A DNA stretch of 23,430 bases from Phosphoribacter sp964647395 (GCA_964647395.1 CAZYHR010000047.1:1-23430); one strand, 5' to 3'; positions 1-7,431 are shown, numbered from the stretch's first letter. The notes: generated by a model from the letters alone, not told the origin. Numbers and translations: made by a program.

Positions 1-57
1 CCCAGGGCAGGAATGCAGCAAGGGCAGGTGAGCTCTTCCAGGTACGTGGGGTGTCCT
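1..57 (+). ncRNA. ffs: Small SRP RNA (4.5S-type), 3' part, cut by the window start
   Basis: This is the RNA of the signal recognition particle, which binds Ffh and targets nascent membrane and secreted proteins. Positions 7-16 form the apical hairpin GCA-GGAA-TGC with the invariant GGAA tetraloop, followed by AGCA (17-20) and AGGGCAG (21-27), the conserved asymmetric and symmetric loop strands of SRP domain IV. The 5' strand lies outside the window, so closing stems cannot be checked, and the 3' end near 57 is approximate. In Actinobacteria this gene commonly lies just upstream of dnaX, which is also present here, although an ABC transporter cassette now separates them. Identification rests on motif and context; a covariance-model search would settle it. 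Confidence 0.72.
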
Positions 58-77
58 CGCGTCCGGGCCCGGGGGAC

Positions 78-203
78 CCTTCCCCGGTGAAAGCGGTTGC
101 CTGGAACGTTCGTGGGCCACCTTCCCCGGTGAAAGCGGTTGCCTGGAACGTTCGCGGGCGACCTTCCCCGGTGAAAGCGGTTGCCTGGAACGTTCGCGGG
201 CGG
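78..203 (+). repeat. Three tandem 42-bp repeats, left flank of the ABC cassette
   Basis: Three copies start at 78, 120 and 162, exactly 42 bp apart. The first 35 bp are identical in all three; the last 7 bp vary slightly. The core contains GGTTGCCTGGAACGTTC. The reading frame is open through the repeats, so a spurious N-terminal extension of the ATPase is possible on paper, but a better start exists at 240. The same core recurs inverted after the permease gene (2423-2498). Confidence 0.95.
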
Positions 204-226
204 GTTGCCGGACCCAGGCGCCGATC

Positions 227-232
227 TAGGGT
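227..232 (+). promoter_or_regulatory. -10 element TAGGGT, leaderless type
   Basis: TAGGGT lies 7 nt before the GTG at 240, so transcription would start at or next to the start codon. No Shine-Dalgarno sequence precedes that codon. This supports the choice of 240 over the upstream in-frame GTG at 51. Confidence 0.55.
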
Positions 233-239
233 TGGCCGG

Positions 240-878
240 GTGAGACCGACGACGCTGCGGGCGGTGGACGTGTCCCTGCGCCTGGGCCCGGCCTGGCTGC
301 TCGGGCCGACCGACGTCGAGGTGGCGTCCGGCGAGTGCGTCGTGCTACGCGGACCCAACGGCAGTGGCAAGACGACCCTGCTGCGCATCCTCGCCGGGCT
401 GCTCGTGCCGACGACCGGCACCGTGACCCTCGACGGGCGGCAGGTCGACGAACGCGACCGGCAGGTCCGGGAGGCGATGGCCGCGCTGGTCGGCGCGCCC
501 GCGGCATACCGGGATCTGACGATCCGCGACCACCTGGTGCTCGTCGACGCGTCCTGGGGCCGCGACGGCCGGACGTGCGACGAGCGGGTCGCTGCGCAGC
601 TGACCGAACTCGGCATCGAGGAGTTGGACGAGCGTTTCCCGGACGAGCTGTCCAGTGGGCAGCAGCAACTGTTCCGGCTGGCGCTGACGCTCATGCGGCC
701 CGCGCGGGTGCTGCTGCTCGACGAGCCCGAGCAGCGGCTGGACACCGACCGACGCGCCATGCTGGTGCGAGTCCTGTTGCACCGCAAGGCTGCTGGGGCC
801 GCCCTGGTCGTCGCCTGCCACGACCCCGACATGATCGAGGAACTCGCCGACGCGGTCCTCGACCTGCACCAGCCATGA
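240..878 (+). CDS. ABC transporter ATP-binding protein
   Basis: A 212-residue nucleotide-binding subunit that would hydrolyse ATP to power the membrane partner encoded directly downstream. Visible motifs are Walker A (GPNGSGKTT), the signature LSSGQ, Walker B (VLLLDEP) and the switch histidine in VACHDP. The Q-loop region reads GAPAAYRDL and lacks an obvious glutamine. The GTG start at 240 is chosen because the TAGGGT box sits 7 nt upstream and because a longer version starting at 51 would translate the 42-bp repeats. The stop overlaps the next start as ATGA (875-878), so the two genes are translationally coupled. The substrate is unknown. The pair lies inside a cassette flanked by inverted repeats between the SRP RNA gene and dnaX. 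Confidence 0.88.
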   Translation: MRPTTLRAVDVSLRLGPAWLLGPTDVEVASGECVVLRGPNGSGKTTLLRILAGLLVPTTGTVTLDGRQVDERDRQVREAMAALVGAPAAYRDLTIRDHLVLVDASWGRDGRTCDERVAAQLTELGIEELDERFPDELSSGQQQLFRLALTLMRPARVLLLDEPEQRLDTDRRAMLVRVLLHRKAAGAALVVACHDPDMIEELADAVLDLHQP

Positions 879-2233
879 CAACGGCCGACCGGGCGCGGCT
901 TGCCGCCGCACGCGGCGTGGTCCGAGCCGCCTCGCCGCCCACCTCGGCCGCCACGTATGCCGCATACGTCACCGTGCTGTTCGCCGCCGTCTACGGCGTG
1001 CCGATCGGGCAGCAGGTGGTCCGCGCACTCGATCCCGGCTGGGTGGCCGCGCAGCTGTCCGCGACCGGGTTGGTCGTCGTCGCCGTCGGCGCGGGTCTCG
1101 TCGGGGCGCTGCTCGCGTGGCGGGCAGGGCGGGTGCGCGGGCCGGTCGTGCCCGAGCTGCCCTATCTGGACCTCGTCGTCACCACGTCAATCGGCCGCGA
1201 GGTCAGCCTGGGCGGCTGGTGGGTGCTGTCGCTGGCCGGCTGTGTCTTCGCCGGGCTGGTCGTCGGGCTGGTCGGTGCGGGCAGCGTGGCCTATGTCGGT
1301 CTGGCTCCCGCCTGGGTCCTGGCGCCGGCGGCGGGCGGCGGCGCGGCGGTGGGGGTGCTGGTGGGCTTCGCGTGGCTGGCCGGGCAGCTCGCGGTCTCGC
1401 CGCCGCTGCCGGGAGGTCGGCGGATAGCGCGACCGCTGCTGCACCGCCTGCATCTGACCACGCTGCGCCGGCAGGCGGCCAGCGCGGTGGTCGTCGGCGG
1501 GGCCGTGCTCGCGGGGGACCTGCGGGCGGTGCGGCTCGAGGTCGCGACCCCGGTGACCCGGGCCCGCGCGGCACGGTTGCGACCGCGGGGCCGGTGGGGT
1601 GTCATCGTCGCCCGCGATCTGCTCGGGTGGCGCCGAGATCCCGGATCGGTCTGGGCCGCAGTCGTGCTGACCGTCATCGGGGCTGGGCTGCTCGGTGCGT
1701 TGGCTGGGGGCACCGGGGTGCCCGTCGTGCTTGCGGTCGTCGGCTCGCTGCTGCTGCACATGGGTCTGGGCCGGCTGAGCGAGGGATTGCGTCTGCACGC
1801 GGACACCGGAAACGCACCACCACTGCTCGGGATCGCCCACCGGACCGAGGGGCTGCTGCACCTGGTGGTCCCCGCCGTCGCCGCGGTCGTCGGGTGCGGC
1901 GTCACGGCGCTCGGCCTGCTGGCCGCCGGGGTCCCGGTGGGGGCGGCGCTCTGGCCGGCCGCTCTGGTCCCGCTGCTCGCCGCGGCCCGACTGCTCATCA
2001 CCTATCGCGGGCAGCCGCCGATCTCGCTGTTCATCCCCAATCTCGGTGTGCCGGCGCTGGTGACCTGGCTGGCCTGGCCGCACGTGCTCGCCGTCGCCTC
2101 GGTCAGCTGGGTGACGGTGCAGTTCGCGGGCGATGGCGGCTCCGCGGGGCTCCGGTTGGTCGGCCTCACCGCCGCTGTCGTCGTGCCGGGCCTGCTGCGG
2201 CTGGCCGCCTTCACCGACCCGCAGACGCGTTGA
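875..2233 (+). CDS. ABC transporter membrane protein (permease), substrate unknown
   Basis: A 452-residue, strongly hydrophobic protein rich in Val, Ala, Leu and Gly, with roughly ten to twelve predicted membrane segments. It is broken by an Arg-rich cytoplasmic stretch in the middle (around residues 205-250). The ATG at 875 overlaps the ATPase stop, so the two products are almost certainly one transporter. No sequence motif identifies a substrate, and no binding protein or regulator is encoded nearby. It resembles the large uncharacterised permease-like proteins paired with small ATPases in Actinobacteria, but I cannot name the family with certainty. Export of a lipid, peptide or drug is possible and is only inference. 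Confidence 0.8.
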   Translation: MTTADRARLAAARGVVRAASPPTSAATYAAYVTVLFAAVYGVPIGQQVVRALDPGWVAAQLSATGLVVVAVGAGLVGALLAWRAGRVRGPVVPELPYLDLVVTTSIGREVSLGGWWVLSLAGCVFAGLVVGLVGAGSVAYVGLAPAWVLAPAAGGGAAVGVLVGFAWLAGQLAVSPPLPGGRRIARPLLHRLHLTTLRRQAASAVVVGGAVLAGDLRAVRLEVATPVTRARAARLRPRGRWGVIVARDLLGWRRDPGSVWAAVVLTVIGAGLLGALAGGTGVPVVLAVVGSLLLHMGLGRLSEGLRLHADTGNAPPLLGIAHRTEGLLHLVVPAVAAVVGCGVTALGLLAAGVPVGAALWPAALVPLLAAARLLITYRGQPPISLFIPNLGVPALVTWLAWPHVLAVASVSWVTVQFAGDGGSAGLRLVGLTAAVVVPGLLRLAAFTDPQTR

Positions 2234-2335
2234 CCGGCGTCGGGCGGGATCGGGGGTGATGACCTACGCCAGGACGTCGGTGACCGGCGCCAGCCGCTGC
2301 TGGTGACGCGGTCGGGCCGGGCCGTCGTGAGCCGG

Positions 2336-2383
2336 GATTGGGGGCGATCGCCGACGTCAGGAGGTGGGTGATCGCCCCCAATC
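2336..2383 (+). terminator. Perfect 14-bp inverted repeat, possible terminator of the ABC pair
   Basis: Arms 2336-2349 (GATTGGGGGCGATC) and 2370-2383 are perfectly complementary with a 20-nt loop. No T-run follows. It lies about 100 nt after the permease stop. It could equally be a protein-binding site. Confidence 0.45.
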
Positions 2384-2422
2384 TGCCTGTCCCTGGGAGT
2401 TCTTCCGGTCGGCGTCGCCGGC

Positions 2423-2498
2423 AAACGTTCCAGGCAACCGTTTTCACCGGGGGAGGGGTGCCGGGGAACGTTCCAGGCAACCGTTCTCACCGGGAGGG
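2423..2498 (-). repeat. Two inverted copies of the 42-bp repeat, right flank of the ABC cassette
   Basis: Cores at 2424-2452 and 2467-2495, 43 bp apart, read on the minus strand as GGTTGCCTGGAACGTT preceded by a CCGGTGARAAC-like stretch. They match the left-flank units at 78-203 with a few substitutions. Orientation is opposite to the left copies, so the ABC pair lies between inverted repeats. Confidence 0.92.
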
Positions 2499-2585
2499 TT
2501 CGCCCGCAACGGTGGCCGGCCACCCACGCGGCGAGCCGGCCGATCGGGCCGACCGGACGGCATACCGGCTGTCGGTGGCGGCCAC

Positions 2586-2591
2586 TAGGTT
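2586..2591 (+). promoter_or_regulatory. -10 element TAGGTT of dnaX, leaderless type
   Basis: TAGGTT ends 6 nt before the GTG start at 2598, the spacing expected for a transcript that begins at the start codon. No ribosome binding site is seen. Confidence 0.55.
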
Positions 2592-2597
2592 GAGCGG

Positions 2598-5294
2598 GTG
2601 ACCACCGCTCTGTACCGCCGCTACCGACCCGAGACGTTCGCCGACGTCATCGGGCAGGAGCACGTGACGGAGCCGCTCATGCAGGCGCTGCGCACCGGTC
2701 GGGTGGGCCATGCCTATCTGTTCAGCGGGCCACGCGGCTGCGGTAAGACGACCTCGGCGCGCATCCTCGCGCGCTGCCTCAACTGCGAGCAGGGCCCGAC
2801 GCCGACGCCGTGCGGCACCTGCGAGTCGTGCGTGGCGCTCGCGCGCGGCGGACCGGGGTCGGTCGACGTCATCGAGATCGACGCGGCCAGCCACGGCGGC
2901 GTCGACGACGCGCGTGACCTGCGCGAGCGGGCGTCCTACGGGCCGGCGCAGAGCCGCTTCAAGATCTACATCATCGACGAGGCGCACATGGTGACGCCGC
3001 AGGGCTTCAACGCGCTGCTCAAGATCGTCGAGGAGCCGCCCGAGCACGTCAAGTTCGTCTTCGCGACGACCGAGCCGGACAAGGTCATCGGCACCATCCG
3101 CTCGCGGACCCATCACTACCCGTTCCGGCTGGTGCCGCCGGCCAAGCTCACCGCCTATCTCGAGCGACTCTGCGAGCTGGAGCAGGTCGCGGTCGCGCCG
3201 GGTGTGCTGGGTTTCGTCACGCGCGCGGGCGGGGGGTCGGTGCGTGACTCGCTGTCGGTGCTCGACCAGCTCATCGCCGGGTCGGGCGACGAGGGGCTGA
3301 CCTATGCCGGGGCCGCGGCGCTGCTCGGTTTCACCGGTGTCGAACTGCTCGACGCGACGATCGACGCCCTGGCCGTGGGCGACGCGGCCGCGGTCTTCGG
3401 GCAGGTCGACAAGGTCATCGAGTCGGGACACGACCCGCGGCGGTTCGCGCTGGACCTGCTTGAGCGGCTGCGCGACCTCATCGTCCTCGCGGCAGTGCCC
3501 GACGGGGCGGCGTCGGTGCTGCGGGCGATCCCCGAGGATCAGCTCGACCGGATGCGCGGGCAGCAGGCGCGGTTCGGGCCGGGCGCGCTGACCCGGGCGG
3601 CCGACATCGTCAATGCCGGCATCACCGAGATGAGCGGCGCCACCTCGCCGCGGCTGCAACTCGAGTTGATCTGCGCCCGCGTCCTGCTCCCCGGCGCCGC
3701 CGGTGAGCAGGGGTATGCCGCGCGCCTCGACCGCCTCGAACGTCGCCTCGACGTCGGCGGGGTGCCATCGGCGGCGGGTGGATCGGCGGCGGGTGGATCG
3801 GCGGCGGATGGGCTGCCGGCCGCGCCGCACGGTGTCGGCCCGGCCGGGCCGCACATGGCGGCCGGTGCGGGTTCGGGTGCGGCTGCGCCGCCCGGCCAGT
3901 CGCAGCAGGCCGGGCGTGGCCCGGCGCAGGAGGCCGCTCGGCTCGGCGCGGAGGCCGCGCGCACCGCGCCGCCCGCCCACTCGGCAGGGCAGGCCGCGAC
4001 CCACGAGGTCGACCAGCCCGCACGCGAGCGCGTCGCGCCGGAGCCCACGGGTCCCGATCCGGAGCCCGCGCGGCCCGGGCCGGTGTCCGACCGCCCGGCG
4101 GGACAGCCCGCGACTCACGCGGCTGAGCCCGCACCTGCCGGACCGGGGCCGTCCGCCGGACCCGATCTGGCGACGATCCGTCGCATCTGGCCGGAGGTGC
4201 TCGGCCGGGTCTTCGGCATGCGGCGGGTCACCTGGACCTTCCTGTCCGCGCACACCCAGGTGCTCGACTTCGACGGCCATCGCCTGGTGCTCGGCATCGG
4301 GACCCAGGGCGTGGCCAACACCGTCTGCGAGGGCAATCACGCCGAACTCGTGCGGCAGGCCCTGATCGACGAGATCGGCCTGGGCGTGCGCGTCGAGGGC
4401 GTGCCGCTGCCCCGCGGCGACGCACCCGCCGCGAGCGCTCCACCCGCCGCGAGCGCTGCACCCGCCGCGAGCGCTGCACCCGCCGCGAGCGCTGCTCCGG
4501 GCTCGCCGGCGTCCGGCCCTGCCGGTCCGGCGACCTCCGAGGGCCGCGCCGAAGCGCCCACCGACGGTGTGGGCGGGCCGGTGAGCGGGCCGGTGGGCGA
4601 CCGGTCGGCGTCACCCCGATCGCCGGCGAACCCCGCGGCGCCGCACGCGCCATCAGTCCCGCCGACAGTGGGCGAGCATTCACCGTCTCCCTCGTCGGCA
4701 GTTCAGTCGGGGTCACCCCAGCCGGGCTCGCCGCAGTCGGGCTCACCGCCGTCGTACGGGTCGCCGGCAGTCGGGCCGTCGCCCTCGACCGCCGAGCAGC
4801 CGACCTTCTCGAGTTCCGCCTGGCCCGACGATCTCGGTCCCGAGCCGCCGGACGACGATGTCCCGCCGCCGCCCGAGGACTGGGAGCCGGCGGTCGCGCC
4901 GATCCAGCCGACCCCCGCCCGGACCGAGGCCGCTACCGGGCCGGATCCCAGGCCGGGCAACTCCAACCCGGAGCGGGCTCGGCCGAGCGGACGGTCGTCG
5001 GGCGGTCCGTCGTCGGGCGATCCGTCGTCGAGTGATCCGTCGCCTGCTCCACCCCCGGCACCCCCGGCACATCCGGCACCGCCGGCACATCCGGCACATC
5101 CGGCACCGCCGGCACATCCGGCACCGCCAGCACACCGGGCACCGCCGGCGCCCGCCCGGCCCCCTGCCCTCGACGGGCCCGACAACGAACTGGCCAGCCT
5201 CGACGACGAGGACGTCCAGGACGGCACCGAGGTCGGCCAAGCGGTCATCGAGAAGGTGCTCGGCGGCCGCGTCCTGTCCGAGTCCGACGACTGA
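2598..5294 (+). CDS. dnaX: DNA polymerase III subunit gamma/tau
   Basis: The clamp-loader ATPase that places the beta sliding clamp on primed DNA and couples polymerases at the fork. Residues 1-370 carry the AAA+ core: Walker A GPRGCGKT (44-51), zinc-binding Cys63, Cys72, Cys75 and Cys78, Walker B IIDEAH (125-130) and the sensor stretch FATTEPDKV. A linker rich in Ala, Pro and Gly follows. A second folded part (roughly 520-610, from LATIRRIWPEVL) resembles the tau C-terminal region, then comes a low-complexity tail ending in an acidic segment. At 898 residues it is long for the family. The extra length comes mainly from in-frame DNA repeats (3767-3811, 4423-4494, 4994-5038, 5052-5150). No A-rich slippery site is visible, so a separate gamma form made by frameshifting is not supported. 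The GTG start is set by the TAGGTT box 6 nt upstream. Confidence 0.97.
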   Translation: MTTALYRRYRPETFADVIGQEHVTEPLMQALRTGRVGHAYLFSGPRGCGKTTSARILARCLNCEQGPTPTPCGTCESCVALARGGPGSVDVIEIDAASHGGVDDARDLRERASYGPAQSRFKIYIIDEAHMVTPQGFNALLKIVEEPPEHVKFVFATTEPDKVIGTIRSRTHHYPFRLVPPAKLTAYLERLCELEQVAVAPGVLGFVTRAGGGSVRDSLSVLDQLIAGSGDEGLTYAGAAALLGFTGVELLDATIDALAVGDAAAVFGQVDKVIESGHDPRRFALDLLERLRDLIVLAAVPDGAASVLRAIPEDQLDRMRGQQARFGPGALTRAADIVNAGITEMSGATSPRLQLELICARVLLPGAAGEQGYAARLDRLERRLDVGGVPSAAGGSAAGGSAADGLPAAPHGVGPAGPHMAAGAGSGAAAPPGQSQQAGRGPAQEAARLGAEAARTAPPAHSAGQAATHEVDQPARERVAPEPTGPDPEPARPGPVSDRPAGQPATHAAEPAPAGPGPSAGPDLATIRRIWPEVLGRVFGMRRVTWTFLSAHTQVLDFDGHRLVLGIGTQGVANTVCEGNHAELVRQALIDEIGLGVRVEGVPLPRGDAPAASAPPAASAAPAASAAPAASAAPGSPASGPAGPATSEGRAEAPTDGVGGPVSGPVGDRSASPRSPANPAAPHAPSVPPTVGEHSPSPSSAVQSGSPQPGSPQSGSPPSYGSPAVGPSPSTAEQPTFSSSAWPDDLGPEPPDDDVPPPPEDWEPAVAPIQPTPARTEAATGPDPRPGNSNPERARPSGRSSGGPSSGDPSSSDPSPAPPPAPPAHPAPPAHPAHPAPPAHPAPPAHRAPPAPARPPALDGPDNELASLDDEDVQDGTEVGQAVIEKVLGGRVLSESDD
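3767..3811 (+). repeat. Three 15-bp repeats inside dnaX
   Basis: Unit ATCGGCGGCGGGTGG at 3767, 3782 and 3797 (the last with one change). It encodes Gly-Gly-Ser-Ala-Ala repeats in the linker after the AAA+ core. Confidence 0.9.
4423..4494 (+). repeat. Four 18-bp repeats inside dnaX
   Basis: Unit CACCCGCCGCGAGCGCTG repeated four times, with one base difference in the first copy. It encodes Pro-Ala-Ala-Ser-Ala-Ala repeats. Confidence 0.95.
4994..5038 (+). repeat. Three 15-bp repeats inside dnaX
   Basis: Unit GTCGTCGGGCGATCC with small changes at 4994, 5009 and 5024, encoding Ser-Ser-Gly/Ser-Asp/Gly-Pro repeats. Confidence 0.85.
5052..5150 (+). repeat. Eleven 9-bp repeats inside the dnaX 3' end
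   Basis: Eleven 9-bp units of the type CATCCGGCA or CCGCCGGCA, encoding alternating His-Pro-Ala and Pro-Pro-Ala. The mosaic of two unit types suggests expansion by slippage. Confidence 0.9.
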
Positions 5295-5326
5295 CCCACC
5301 CGGCCGGACCGGCGCGGGGCAGACCT

Positions 5327-5547
5327 GCATGGCCGACCTGCATGGCAGACCTGCATGGCCGACCTGCATGGCCGACCTGCATGGCCGACCTGCATGGCCG
5401 ATCCGCATGGCCGATCCGCATGGCCGATCCGCATGGCAGACCTGCATGGCCGATCCGCATGGCCGACCCGCATGGCAGACCTGCATGGCAGACCTGCATG
5501 GCCGACCTGCATGGCCGACCTGCATGGCCGACCTGCATGGCCGACCC
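5327..5547 (+). repeat. Tandem array of seventeen 13-bp units (minisatellite)
   Basis: Seventeen uninterrupted 13-bp units beginning GCATGG, 33 bp after the dnaX stop. Main types are GCATGGCCGACCT (8 copies), GCATGGCAGACCT (4), GCATGGCCGATCC (4, three adjacent and one separate) and GCATGGCCGACCC (2), minus one for overlap in my hand tally of mixed units. A partial unit precedes it (5316-5326). Read on the minus strand, the unit AGGTCGGCCATGC matches the unit of the second array (12881-12945) at 10 of 13 positions. Confidence 0.95.
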
Positions 5548-5655
5548 GGCTTCTGGACCGCGAAGTGCCACACCCGCGGGCGGCCGCTCGTCGCCGGGGT
5601 GGTCGCGGGCGGATCGCAGCCTGGACGACGACCCCGGAGCCGACGCCCGGAGGAC

Positions 5656-5661
5656 TACCCT
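5656..5661 (+). promoter_or_regulatory. -10 element TACCCT of plsC, leaderless type
   Basis: TACCCT ends 7 nt before the ATG at 5669. A GGAGG at 5649-5653 lies too far upstream (15 nt) to be a good ribosome binding site. Confidence 0.5.
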
Positions 5662-5668
5662 CGCGAGC

Positions 5669-6340
5669 ATGCTCTACCAGGCGGGCGCGCTCGTGCTCAA
5701 GCCGCTGACCCGGGTGCTCTACCGCCCGCGCATCACCGGCGTCGAGAACGTCCCGCTCAGCGGCGGGGTCGTCCTGGCGAGCAACCACCGCTCGTTCATC
5801 GACTCCTTCGCCATCCCGCTGGCCGCACCGCGCCAGGTGCACTTCCTGGCCAAAGCCGAATACTTCACCGGCACAGGCCCATTGGGCGCCGTGAAGCGGG
5901 AGTTCTTCGAGAGCGTCGGCGCCGTCCCGGTCGACCGGCACTCCTCGCGGGCGGCCCAGGAGTCGCTCGACATCGGGCTCGCCGTCCTGCGCGCCGGCAA
6001 GGCCTTCGGCATCTATCCCGAAGGCACCCGCTCCCGCGACGGCCGGCTCTACCGCGGCCGCACCGGCGTGGCCTGGCTCGCGCTCACCGCCCAGGTCCCG
6101 GTCGTGCCCGTCGGGCTGCTGGGCACGGCGGACATCCAGCCGATCGGCTCGCGACTGCCCCGGCTGGCCAAGGTGACGGTGGCCTTCGGCCCCCCGATCC
6201 ACCCCGACGCGTATGCCGCCCTGCCGGCCGGCCGCGCGCGCCGCGCCCTGACCGACGACGTCATGGACTCGATCGCCACGCTGACCGGCCAAGAGCGGGC
6301 CGACGATTACAACGAGGTGCCGACACCGGGGCCGAACTGA
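5669..6340 (+). CDS. plsC: 1-acyl-sn-glycerol-3-phosphate acyltransferase (PlsC family)
   Basis: A 223-residue membrane-associated enzyme that would transfer an acyl chain to lysophosphatidic acid, giving phosphatidic acid for phospholipid synthesis. It has the catalytic NHxxxxD motif (His40, Asp45 in SNHRSFIDS), the acceptor-binding motif YPEGTRS (116-122), and the typical order VGAVPVDR between them. The ATG at 5669 is chosen over longer in-frame starts because those would translate the 13-bp array, and a -10 box lies 7 nt upstream. Actinobacteria usually encode several PlsC paralogues, so the exact acceptor is uncertain. It lies between dnaX and recR, where ybaB would be expected in many relatives. 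Confidence 0.9.
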   Translation: MLYQAGALVLKPLTRVLYRPRITGVENVPLSGGVVLASNHRSFIDSFAIPLAAPRQVHFLAKAEYFTGTGPLGAVKREFFESVGAVPVDRHSSRAAQESLDIGLAVLRAGKAFGIYPEGTRSRDGRLYRGRTGVAWLALTAQVPVVPVGLLGTADIQPIGSRLPRLAKVTVAFGPPIHPDAYAALPAGRARRALTDDVMDSIATLTGQERADDYNEVPTPGPN

Positions 6341-6415
6341 CCCCGGCACCACCATCCCGGCGCCGACCGGCGGCCGACGGGGCCGGTTCGCAGGGTCGAC
6401 TCTTCTGGCGCCACC

Positions 6416-6421
6416 TAGCCT
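6416..6421 (+). promoter_or_regulatory. -10 element TAGCCT, leaderless type
   Basis: TAGCCT ends 6 nt before the ATG at 6428. No Shine-Dalgarno sequence is present. Confidence 0.55.
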
Positions 6422-6427
6422 GGGGCG

Positions 6428-7363
6428 ATGCCACGACGAGACCGGATCCGAGGGGGCCTCTACGGCCTGCTCGTCGGCGACGCACTCGGGGTGCCCTACG
6501 AGTTCCATCCCGCCGCCCAGATCCCCGCGCCCGAGCTCGTCGAGATGAGCCCGCCGCCCTGGTTCGCGCGCGCACACGGCAGCGTCCCGCCCGGCACGTG
6601 GAGCGACGACGGCGCCCAGGCCCTGGTGCTGCTCGAGTCCTTGCTGCGCCGCGGCCGGCTCGACTTGGACGACCTCGCCCGAGGCCTGCTGCGCTGGTGG
6701 GACGAGGGCTGGTGCGCCGTCGACGGCCGGGTCTTCGACGTCGGCATCCAGACCTCGACCGCGCTGCGCCGCTATCAGGGCGGCATCCCGGCCGACCAGT
6801 CCGGCCCGGCCGACGAGCACGCCAACGGCAACGGCTCCCTCATGCGGGTGCTGCCGTTGGCGCTCTGGCACACCGGCACCGACGCGCAGCTCGTCGCGGA
6901 CGCGGCCGCCCAGTCCCGGGTCACCCACGGCCACCTGCGGGCGATCGTCTGCTGTCAGCTCTACTGCCTCTGGGCCCGCCGCCTGGCCGACGGTATGCCG
7001 CCCACCCCCGCCTGGCAGCAGGCCCGCCAGGTGTTCGACCAGCTTCACCCCGACGGCACGCCCGGGCACGCCGAGGTGCCCGGCCTGGTCCTGCCGGACG
7101 GGGCGGCCTACGAGATCCAGGGCAGCGGCTACGTCGTGCACAGCCTCCGGGCTGCGGTGAGCCTGCTGACCGGACCCGACCGGGTCGACTACGAGCGGGT
7201 GGTCCGCGGCGCCATCGCCCTGGGCCAGGACACCGACACCACGGCGTGCATCGCCGGTGGGGTGGCCGGGCTGGTGGTCGGCGAGGGCGGCATCCCGCGC
7301 CGGTGGCGCGACGGGTTGCGCGGTCGCGCGCTCATCGAGGACCTGCTCAGCCGCTGGCCGTGA
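6428..7363 (+). CDS. ADP-ribosylglycohydrolase family protein
   Basis: A 311-residue protein of the DraG/ARH family, whose characterised members remove ADP-ribose from arginine or other acceptors with two metal ions. The N-terminal signature GLLVGDALGVPYEF (13-26) is followed by the metal-binding TWSDD (57-61), a central GNGSLMRV and the C-terminal GQDTDTT (Asp268, Asp270, Thr271), which together form the usual active site. All key residues are present, so an active hydrolase is likely. The substrate is not shown: no partner ADP-ribosyltransferase or nitrogenase gene is nearby. It appears to be its own transcription unit with a -10 box 6 nt before the ATG. Confidence 0.9.
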   Translation: MPRRDRIRGGLYGLLVGDALGVPYEFHPAAQIPAPELVEMSPPPWFARAHGSVPPGTWSDDGAQALVLLESLLRRGRLDLDDLARGLLRWWDEGWCAVDGRVFDVGIQTSTALRRYQGGIPADQSGPADEHANGNGSLMRVLPLALWHTGTDAQLVADAAAQSRVTHGHLRAIVCCQLYCLWARRLADGMPPTPAWQQARQVFDQLHPDGTPGHAEVPGLVLPDGAAYEIQGSGYVVHSLRAAVSLLTGPDRVDYERVVRGAIALGQDTDTTACIAGGVAGLVVGEGGIPRRWRDGLRGRALIEDLLSRWP

Positions 7364-7431
7364 GCCTGCCGAGGACGCCCCCGCTCGGCGCGCCCCGACG
7401 GCGGCTCACCCCTGCGGTCGGTGCGGCCACG

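Larger units (their letters stand above)
2234..2597. other. Intergenic region between permease and dnaX, repeat-rich
   Basis: No convincing gene in 364 bp. It holds an imperfect 48-bp duplication (2245-2292 and 2333-2380, about 37 of 48 positions equal), a perfect 14-bp stem (2336-2349/2370-2383), two inverted copies of the 42-bp repeat core (2423-2498), one CGGCATAC octamer (2558-2565) and the dnaX promoter. Confidence 0.8.
5295..5668. other. Intergenic region between dnaX and plsC
   Basis: Mostly filled by the 13-bp tandem array (5327-5547). The last 120 bp hold the plsC promoter and no gene. Open frames run through the array on both strands only because the unit lacks stop codons in every frame. 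Confidence 0.85.

Noticed and set aside
78..203. Possible CRISPR array
   Set aside because: Repeats follow each other with only 7-bp variable stretches and no unique spacers; no cas genes are present.
51..239. Start of the ABC ATPase at 51
   Set aside because: It would add three identical 14-residue repeats and start inside the SRP RNA; ATPases of this kind begin just before the strand leading to Walker A, and 240 has a -10 box.
2598..5294. Programmed frameshift producing a separate gamma subunit
   Set aside because: No A-rich slippery heptamer or downstream hairpin pairing found in the expected region.
5342..5668. Open frames encoding Met-Ala-Asp-Leu-His-Gly-type repeats through the 13-bp array, including an N-terminal extension of PlsC
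   Set aside because: A 13-bp unit without stops is open in every frame on both strands; the peptide has no family match, and the PlsC start is explained by the -10 box at 5656-5661.
4703..7141. An 812-codon minus-strand ORF antisense to dnaX, plsC and the ADP-ribosylglycohydrolase gene
   Set aside because: Mirror of GC-rich coding sequence and of the repeat array; no recognisable domain, and the plus-strand genes are certain.
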